Below, in pieces: positions 57,901 to 64,000 of a DNA stretch of 64,000 nucleotides. The notes beneath the pieces were generated by a model. It was not told the origin of the DNA, did not search any database, and saw only the letters and a program-made list of their open reading frames with translations. This DNA comes from Aporhodopirellula rubra (GTDB lineage: Bacteria; Planctomycetota; Planctomycetia; Pirellulales; Pirellulaceae). The position numbers were made by a program, and so were the translations under genes. Each line of letters opens with the position of its first letter. Position 1 is the first letter of the stretch. The stretch covers positions 62,001 through 126,000 of the forward strand of contig NZ_JACHXU010000009.1 of assembly GCF_014192335.1 (NCBI RefSeq), given 5' to 3'.

Positions 57901-59547
57901 CGACATGATCACCTCTTCGCGGATCGAGTCGATCGCGGGGTTGGTCACCTGTGCAAAGAGTTGCTTGAAGTAGTCGTAAATCATCCGTGGCTTGTCCGAC
58001 AGACATGCCAACGCCGAGTCATTGCCCATCGAACCGACCGGGTCACGCAACTGCTCGACGAGCGGACGGAGCATGAAGTTCATCGTTTCGGCGGTATATC
58101 CGAACGCTTGCATGCGTGAGAGCAGCGTTTCGCCGTCGAAGCCGTGCGGTTCTTGCTCGGGATGCAAATCGGCCAAGCGGATACGTTGTTCTTTCAACCA
58201 TTTGCCATAAGGCATCCGGCTCGCAAAGGTACGCTTGAGCTCCTCATCCGGGATCAAACGTCCTTCCTCGAAATCGATCAAGAACATTTTGCCTGGCTGC
58301 AATCGACCTTTCTCACGAACGATCGAAGGATCCACCGGCAGCACGCCGACTTCGCTCGCCATGATCACACGATCATCGTGCGTGATGTAATAACGACTCG
58401 GACGCAGACCGTTGCGGTCCAACGTGGCTCCGATGTATTTTCCATCGGTGAACACGATCGACGCCGGGCCGTCCCATGGTTCCATCAGGCAACTGAAGTA
58501 CTCATAGAAAGCACGCTTCTCTTCCGGCATCGTTTGATGCTTTTGCCAAGCTTCGGGGACCATCATCATGATGGCCTCTTGCAAGGTGCGGCCGTTCATC
58601 AACAGGAACTCGAGCACGTTGTCGAACGTTCCCGAATCGCTCAGGTGAGGTTCGATCACGGGGAACAGCTTCTTCAGCTCTTCGCCGTAGATTTCGCTTT
58701 CGGCCATGCCTTCACGGGCACGCATCCAGTTTCGGTTGCCACGGAGCGTGTTGATTTCACCGTTGTGACTCATGAACCGCAGCGGTTGAGCACGGTCCCA
58801 ACTCGGGAACGTGTTGGTCGAAAACCGGCTGTGGACCATCGCGAGATGCGTCTCGAAATCGTCATCTCGGAGATCGGGGAAATAGGGCATGACCTGCGCG
58901 GGCGTGAGCATGCCCTTGTAGATGATGACCTTGGTCGACAACGAGCAGACATAAAACACGAGCGCTTGCTCGAGCGTTTCGCTGCCACGGAGTTGATGCG
59001 ACGCTTGCTTGCGGATCAGGTATAAACGACGTTCGAATTCCTCTTCGGAGATGCCATCGGCGGCCGCAACGAAGAGCTGCTCGATCACGGGTTCGCTGCG
59101 ACGAGCGGTCGGACCGACGTCTGCGGCATCGGTTTCTTGAGGAACGTCACGCCATCCGATCAAAGTCTGACCGGCATCGACGATCAGCTTCTCCATCGTG
59201 TCTTTGCAGATCTTTCGCTCGGCTTCGTCCGGTGGCAAGAAAATCAAACCGGCAGCGAACTTACCCGCTTCGGGCAAATCGACACCGAGGTCCGCCTTAG
59301 CGACCTTCCGAAGGAACTTGTGCGGCAAACCACACATGATACCTGAGCCGTCACCGGTGTTGGGTTCACAACCACACGCACCACGGTGATCCATGTTTTG
59401 CAAAATCGTGTCAGCATCGATCACGATCTGATGGCTGGGAGCACCCTTGATATGAGCGACGAAACCGACACCACAGGCGTCTTTTTCCATTTCTGGATCA
59501 TAGAGGCCTTGAGCGGGCGGCAAATGAAATCGGTTGAATTTGGTCAT
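54970..59547 (-). CDS. gltB: Glutamate synthase large subunit
   Basis: 1,525 residues, full length. It makes two glutamates from glutamine and 2-oxoglutarate. Cys25 in EKDACGVGF is the amidotransferase nucleophile, so a 24-residue propeptide would be removed. The class II glutaminase domain, central domain, FMN synthase barrel ([52 protein letters not shown]) and the 3Fe-4S motif [17 protein letters not shown] are all present. A C-terminal right-handed helix ends in [10 protein letters not shown]. The start is the ATG at 59547. It is 60 bases after the LysR gene. Confidence 0.97.
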   Translation of the reverse strand: [1525 protein letters not shown]

Positions 59548-59607
59548 CGTCGTTTGTATACAGTGAGGAGTGAAAACGATTAATCGATAAGGCGGCTGAT
59601 CTCCGTC

Positions 59608-60579
59608 CTAAATCAGCACGGACACGGCCCGATCCCTGGACTCGCTTTTTTCGCGGTCGGCCTTGGCGGCCTCCGTCTTACTGAGCAGGTCATGCTCCAT
59701 CTCGCGGCCCAATAACAGTGAGCCGAATTCGGTTGCGGCGCGGCTAAGCTTACCACGCTTGCGGAAAATGATACCCAACGGGCGTACCATCTGAATTTCG
59801 GGACACGCAACGACCCTGAGGCTGCCCGTGGCGGTCTCGCGCCGCACGGCCGCCTCGGGAACAATCCCGACGCCTCGGTTGGCCTGAATCGCACGCACGA
59901 TGGAATCGCAATTGTCAAATTCCATCGAAGTCAAAACGGTCACGCCGGCCGACTTCAGACATTGATCGATCGCTTGACGGAGCACCAACCCCTTCACGAA
60001 ACCGATCATTTCGATCCCTTCGAGACGTGATGCTGTGATCTCAGTCTCGTTCGCAAACGGGTGCTCGGCAGAACACACCAAACGCATTGGCTCCGACTGC
60101 CACGGGATCGCTCCAAGGGCTTTTGTCGCCCGAGGGAAGCTCACCAATCCAAAGTCGACTTCGTTGCTCAAAACCATCTCGACCACCCGCTGACTCGATC
60201 CGAACTCGGTTCGAATGCGAACGTCGCGGTGATTTTGCTCAAACGCCTGTTTCGCCTCGGGCATGTAACTCAGCCCGACCGAATACACGGCCCCCACCGT
60301 GACGGTGTCGATCAGCCGACGACCGTGCTGATGCACGCGGTCTTCGAGCTCTTTGTACTGGCGGACGATTTCCCGAACGCCATTGAGATAGATCTGCCCC
60401 GCCTCGGTCAACTTCAGTGGACGTTTGGAACGATCAATGAGGGTCGTTTCCAATGATTCCTCGAGGTGCCCGATCGATTGACTGACGGCACTTTGAGTAA
60501 CGCCACCAGCGGCGGCAGCTTTGGAAAAGCTCCGCTGGTCGGCGACGTGACAGAAAAGTTCGAGGGTTCGTAGCTGCAA
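59608..60579 (-). CDS. LysR-family transcription regulator upstream of gltBD
   Basis: 323 residues. The N-terminal winged helix is clear (LELFCHVADQRSFSKAAAAGGVTQSAVSQSIGHLEESL). The effector domain spans about residues 90-295. A polar, basic tail ends the protein (AAKADREKSESRDRA). It sits 60 bases upstream of gltB on the same strand. LysR regulators next to glutamate synthase genes often control them (GltC in Bacillus), but most LysR proteins are divergent from their target, so control of gltBD is only a guess. Confidence 0.9.
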   Translation of the reverse strand: MQLRTLELFCHVADQRSFSKAAAAGGVTQSAVSQSIGHLEESLETTLIDRSKRPLKLTEAGQIYLNGVREIVRQYKELEDRVHQHGRRLIDTVTVGAVYSVGLSYMPEAKQAFEQNHRDVRIRTEFGSSQRVVEMVLSNEVDFGLVSFPRATKALGAIPWQSEPMRLVCSAEHPFANETEITASRLEGIEMIGFVKGLVLRQAIDQCLKSAGVTVLTSMEFDNCDSIVRAIQANRGVGIVPEAAVRRETATGSLRVVACPEIQMVRPLGIIFRKRGKLSRAATEFGSLLLGREMEHDLLSKTEAAKADREKSESRDRAVSVLI

Positions 60580-61054
60580 ATGGCACCGTATTAAAATGAC
60601 TGATACTGCGAGCCGCGATCGTTAGATCGGCTAATGCGAGAAGCTTACTAATCATGCGCGATAACGTCAAGAGTCGCGATAACTTAGCAATACAGGACGG
60701 CTCGCCCGCGTTCCGCACGCCGGTGCGACTCCGCGAACCCCGCTCTCGCGGGCCAACCCTTAGGAGCACCGCAGAAGGGCCATCCCAAACGAGCAAAAAA
60801 GACAGCCAAGCTGAAAATACAGACGAGCCGACAGCGGGAAACGGTGAGAATTGCTCGGAACGATCACGGAACCGAGGTCAAGAGTGAAACTTAATGTGAA
60901 AAAAGCATTAACGGATCGGTACATCCGAGCACAAACCGCGTTCAGACTGCGACGAATTGCCGTCAAAACCGGGTTAACCCCACTGACACAACCGGCCCCC
61001 AAGCAGGTGTGGCAAGATTTGACAGTCGGGTCAACTTTGTTACCATAAGACACC

Positions 61055-61097
61055 TTTGGCGGATCCGTAGACTTCACAGCCACGGACATCCGCCAAA
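61055..61097. repeat. Stem-loop with 10 + 4 base-pair stem
   Basis: TTTGGCGGAT at 61055-61064 pairs with ATCCGCCAAA at 61088-61097. CCGT (61065-61068) and ACGG (61082-61085) extend the stem after a two-base bulge. It lies 230 bases upstream of the DUF1501 start and could be a terminator of a small transcript or part of a leader. Confidence 0.5.
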
Positions 61098-61188
61098 CAA
61101 TCCCACCTTCCGCCCGGAAATTTGCAAACAACCGTTTGCATCTGTTCCGAGCCCCCGCCTCACCAATTTGTTACTCACGCCTGCGAAC

Positions 61189-61218
61189 AAGCCTCGCGAA
61201 GACGCGTTGCGAGAGCTT
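61189..61218. repeat. Stem-loop with one-base bulge
   Basis: AAGCCTCGC at 61189-61197 can pair with GCGAGAGCTT at 61209-61218, leaving one bulged base. It lies about 110 bases upstream of the DUF1501 start. Confidence 0.35.
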
Positions 61219-61325
61219 TAACAAATTTCCCACCTCGAGTCTCGACCTCCCATTACCCCGGTACCGATCCGGATTGCACGGTGGGGATGGAGACTTCCCT
61301 TCGCTCTTGTTAGGAGCCGACAACG

Positions 61326-62645
61326 ATGATGTGTCAAGGAAATCCATTGACCCGCTCGGGCCTGTTTGGACGTCGCGGTTTTTTAATGGCTGGTGCCGCC
61401 GGTGGGCTAGGCCTTTCACTACCGGATTTTCTAATGCGGCGAGCGGCCGCTGAACTCAAACAATACGAGTTCATCAAGGCGCGAGCAAAAAGTGTCATCC
61501 ATATCTATTTGCCTGGCGGGATGGCGCAGCAGGAATCATGGGACCCCAAACCTTACAGCCCTCTTGAATACCGCGGCGAACTCGGCACGACGAAGACCAA
61601 CACCGGTGAGGTGATCTGCAATTCGATGCCCAAGTTGGCCAACCAAGCGGATAAGTACTGTGTCATCCGTTCGATGACGCACGGTGAAGCAGCCCATGAA
61701 CGGGGAACACACAATATGTTCACGGGCTACAAACCGAGCCCGGCATTGCAGTACCCGAGTTTCGGTGCGGTGGTCAGCCACGAATACGGGCCACGCAATA
61801 ACTTACCGGCCTACATCTGTATCCCGAATGTCCCCAACGAATTCGCGGGAACGGGTTATCTGCCGAGTAGTTATGGCGGATTCGCGTTGGGTGCCGATCC
61901 GGCACGTGACGACTTCCAAGTTCGCGACTTGAATCTCGCCAGTGGCGTCGACGCCGAACGTTTCGTTCGTCGCAAAGCGGCACTCGAAAAGATCAACCAA
62001 CGGTTCGTCTCAATGACGGCCGCGGACAACATCGGCGCGATGAACACGTTTTACGAGCGTGCCTACGACTTGCTCGACACGCCCGCCGCGAAGGAAGCGT
62101 TCGATCTCACGAAGGAAGACGGCAAGATGCGTGACCGCTATGGTCGCAATCAAGCGGGTGCGAGAATGTTGATGGCACGGCGGTTAGTCGAAGCCGGGTC
62201 ACGCCTGGTGACGCTGACATACGGCAGCTGGGACATGCACAACAACATCACCGGCGGCATTAACGGCCAAATGCCCGCTTTCGATCAGGGCCTCTCGGTA
62301 TTGCTCGAAGACTTGAGCGAACGCGGGATGTTGGACGAAACGCTGGTCATGGTCAGCAGCGAATTCGGACGGACGCCGAAAATCAACAACGACGCAGGTC
62401 GCGATCACTGGCCGAAGGTATTCAGCGTCATGTTGGCTGGTGGCGGCGTCAAAGGCGGCATGATCCACGGGGCGTCCGACGCAACCGCGACGGAACCTGA
62501 ATCAGATCCGGTTTCGCCCGCTGACTTGGCAACGACGATGTACCACCTGCTGGGAATCGTCGCGGACAAAGAACTCATGGCCCCCGGTGCCCGACCGATC
62601 GAAATCGTCGACGGCGGCAAGATCATCCAAAACATCATCAGCTAA
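61326..62645 (+). CDS. Tat-exported DUF1501 protein
   Basis: 439 residues; the ATG at 61326 is followed by a second at 61329 and preceded by AGGAG nine bases upstream. The N-terminus FGRRGFLMAGAAGGLGLSL is a twin-arginine signal. The body is a DUF1501 domain, a sulfatase/alkaline-phosphatase-like fold (IHIYLPGGMAQQESWDPKP, SMTHGEAAHERGTHNMFTGY, VMVSSEFGRTPKINNDAGRDHWPKVFSVMLAGGG with its Asp and His metal ligands). In planctomycetes these proteins are numerous and usually paired with DUF1549/DUF1553 or PPC-domain genes. Here a PPC-domain gene follows 15 bases later. Substrate unknown. Confidence 0.93.
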   Translation: MMCQGNPLTRSGLFGRRGFLMAGAAGGLGLSLPDFLMRRAAAELKQYEFIKARAKSVIHIYLPGGMAQQESWDPKPYSPLEYRGELGTTKTNTGEVICNSMPKLANQADKYCVIRSMTHGEAAHERGTHNMFTGYKPSPALQYPSFGAVVSHEYGPRNNLPAYICIPNVPNEFAGTGYLPSSYGGFALGADPARDDFQVRDLNLASGVDAERFVRRKAALEKINQRFVSMTAADNIGAMNTFYERAYDLLDTPAAKEAFDLTKEDGKMRDRYGRNQAGARMLMARRLVEAGSRLVTLTYGSWDMHNNITGGINGQMPAFDQGLSVLLEDLSERGMLDETLVMVSSEFGRTPKINNDAGRDHWPKVFSVMLAGGGVKGGMIHGASDATATEPESDPVSPADLATTMYHLLGIVADKELMAPGARPIEIVDGGKIIQNIIS

Positions 62646-62660
62646 GCAGGAGTATCTCAG

Positions 62661-64000
62661 ATGCGAATGATCTCCCTCGGCCTCTTGTTTCGGCGTCCCT
62701 TGCTTCAGCGTCCCGTCGCTACTGCCACACTATTGGCCGCCGCATTTTCACTCGGGTTGTTTTCTCCCGCGATGGCGGCGTTTCCGATCGTCACCTATCA
62801 CCAACCTCTCGGTGTAACGCGTGGCGGAGAAGCAACCGTTGTCCTGCATGGCGACCGACTCTCCGATGCACGTGAAGTCTTGTTCGACCAACCGGGCATC
62901 GAAGTTCTTGAGTGCAAACCGATCGACAACAAATCGGTCGAACTGAAGGTCAAAACCGAAGCGACGCTTTCGCCAGGCATGTATTCGTTTCGGGTCGTCA
63001 CCGCGAGCGGTGCAACGAACCTAAGATTTCTCAGCGTGGGCACCATGCCGACGGTCGACGAGGTCGAGCCGAACAACGACTTTGCATCGCCGCAAGAAAT
63101 TGCGATGAATCATACCGTTGAAGGAAACGTGGACCGCGAAGACGTCGACTGCTATCGCGTTTCGCTCAAGGCGGGCCAAAAACTAACAGTCGAAATTGAA
63201 GGAATCCGCCATCGATGGAGCCTGAACAACCGCGACATCCTCGATCCCTACATCGCCATCCTCGACGAAAAGCGATTCGAAGTCGCGGTCAGCGATGATT
63301 CGATGCTGTTCCAACAAGACGGTGTTTGTTCCTACACACCGGAAGAAGACGGCCAATACACGATCCTCGTCCGAGACAGCTCGTTCCTCGGCCAACGCAA
63401 CATCTGCCGCTATCGGTTGCATGTCGGTTCTTTCCCAAGGCCGACCACGGTGATTCCGTCAGGCGGAGTCCAGGGCGAAGTGCTCAAGGCGAAATTGATT
63501 GATATCGACGGAACCATCACAGACGCTACGGTGCAATTGCCGACCGATTTAATCACGGCAAAGAACAGTGCCGCGTCACCGACTCAGCCATACCCGGTGA
63601 TCACTGAGGATGCCTCTGGGATCTCGCCATCGCCGAACTGGATCCGCGTCGGCAATCTTCCGATCGTGACCGAGGTTGAACCCAACAACGATCACCGCAA
63701 CGCTCCCGAATGCACCGTTCCAGCTTTGTTATGCGGCGTCATTGGCGAACCAGGTGATTTCGATTGCTTTGCGTTTAATTGCAAGAAGGGCGAAAAGTAT
63801 CTCGTCAAACTCTACGCACGCGAGACGCTCCGTTCGCCTCTCGATGGCGTCATGAACGTGTTTGACGACAATGGCAAAACAATCAAAAGCAGTGACGACA
63901 GCGGTGGAAAGCTTGATGGCTTCTTTGACTTTACTGCCGCCAGCGATTCGAAACACACGATTCGCATTTACGATCACCTGCGTGGTGGCAGCCCACTGCA
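62661..64000 (+). CDS. Secreted protein with bacterial pre-peptidase (PPC) domains, 3' end beyond window
   Basis: The frame opens at the ATG at 62661 (ribosome site CAGGAG 9 bases upstream) and is still open at 64000, about 446 residues. The signal peptide is LAAAFSLGLFSPAMAAF. A beta domain follows (PLGVTRGGEATVVLHGDRL), and then two PPC-type modules beginning EVEPNNDFASPQEI and EVEPNNDHRNAPEC, each with the GDVDxDCY/F pattern (NVDREDVDCYRVSLKAGQKL and IGEPGDFDCFAFNCKKGEK). PPC domains occur in secreted peptidases and in planctomycete surface proteins. Likely co-transcribed with the DUF1501 gene. The catalytic or anchoring part is not visible. Confidence 0.85.
   Translation, partial: MRMISLGLLFRRPLLQRPVATATLLAAAFSLGLFSPAMAAFPIVTYHQPLGVTRGGEATVVLHGDRLSDAREVLFDQPGIEVLECKPIDNKSVELKVKTEATLSPGMYSFRVVTASGATNLRFLSVGTMPTVDEVEPNNDFASPQEIAMNHTVEGNVDREDVDCYRVSLKAGQKLTVEIEGIRHRWSLNNRDILDPYIAILDEKRFEVAVSDDSMLFQQDGVCSYTPEEDGQYTILVRDSSFLGQRNICRYRLHVGSFPRPTTVIPSGGVQGEVLKAKLIDIDGTITDATVQLPTDLITAKNSAASPTQPYPVITEDASGISPSPNWIRVGNLPIVTEVEPNNDHRNAPECTVPALLCGVIGEPGDFDCFAFNCKKGEKYLVKLYARETLRSPLDGVMNVFDDNGKTIKSSDDSGGKLDGFFDFTAASDSKHTIRIYDHLRGGSPL

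Larger units (their letters stand above)
60580..61325. other. 746-base non-coding stretch with hairpins
   Basis: No convincing gene on either strand; open frames lack domains. Two clear stem-loops (61055-61097 and 61189-61218) precede the DUF1501 gene, and a small repeat CGGAT...ATCCG lies near 60915-60930. It may hold promoters for LysR and DUF1501 and an unrecognised small RNA or structured leader. Confidence 0.5.

Noticed and set aside
56998-58119. Long plus-strand frames opposite gltB
   Set aside because: They mirror a full-length glutamate synthase and carry no domain of their own.

Overview
The window looks like a chromosomal segment of a marine-type planctomycete of the Rhodopirellula/Pirellulaceae kind. 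This rests on gene content, not on a search. It has DUF1501 and DUF1080 proteins, a relic of an ISAzo13-family (Rhodopirellula-type) transposase, two Ser/Thr kinases, a XylR-type AraC regulator, and a Gram-negative outer-membrane set (lpxC, lpxA, lpxK, Skp/OmpH). || Region 1 (1-19,627) is an accessory carbohydrate island in two blocks. The left block (1-7,470) encodes a GH51 tail, a GH27 alpha-galactosidase, a secreted GH43-GH10 fusion and a GH127 beta-L-arabinofuranosidase. It ends in mobile debris: a helix-turn-helix fragment, an ISAzo13 transposase relic, a degenerate Ser/Thr kinase and the C-terminal stub of a tyrosine integrase against the 3' end of tRNA-Lys(CTT). The right block (10,557-18,887) is a XylR-like regulator divergent from GH51, two SDR dehydrogenases and a second GH127. 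A non-coding stretch and tRNA-Cys(GCA) follow. Together the enzymes point to arabinose- and xylose-rich plant or algal polysaccharide (arabinoxylan, arabinan or arabinogalactan). No transporter or SusC/D pair is visible. || Region 2 (19,847-34,750) is mostly housekeeping: thioredoxin, a Nudix hydrolase, a TIM-barrel epimerase-like protein, a GH32-like propeller enzyme, a DUF1080 protein, a UbiD-type decarboxylase, phosphatidylserine decarboxylase, an alpha/beta hydrolase, a gcvT-gcvH-lipoate ligase cluster, a stand-alone FtsH-type M41 peptidase domain, and Tex. || Region 3 (34,836-43,467) holds a DUF2293 protein and a minus-strand envelope cluster (M28 peptidase, Skp/OmpH, LpxC, LpxA, and a Gfo/Idh/MocA dehydrogenase overlapping lpxA). 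RNase III diverges from it. || Region 4 (43,869-53,166) holds a TadE/VWA/TadE trio with a proline-rich tail and, facing it, a Ser/Thr kinase translationally coupled to an orphan GyrB-like TOPRIM protein. A DUF2007-pdxA-membrane protein chain, a zinc-ribbon membrane protein and lpxK follow. || Region 5 (53,275-64,000) has LysR-gltB-gltD, a 0.75 kb non-coding stretch with hairpins, a Tat-exported DUF1501 protein and the start of a secreted PPC-domain protein cut by the window edge. || The least expected item is the kinase-TOPRIM pair at 46,340-48,039. The split glycosidase island, the lone M41 domain coupled to Tex and the lpxA-coupled dehydrogenase come next.
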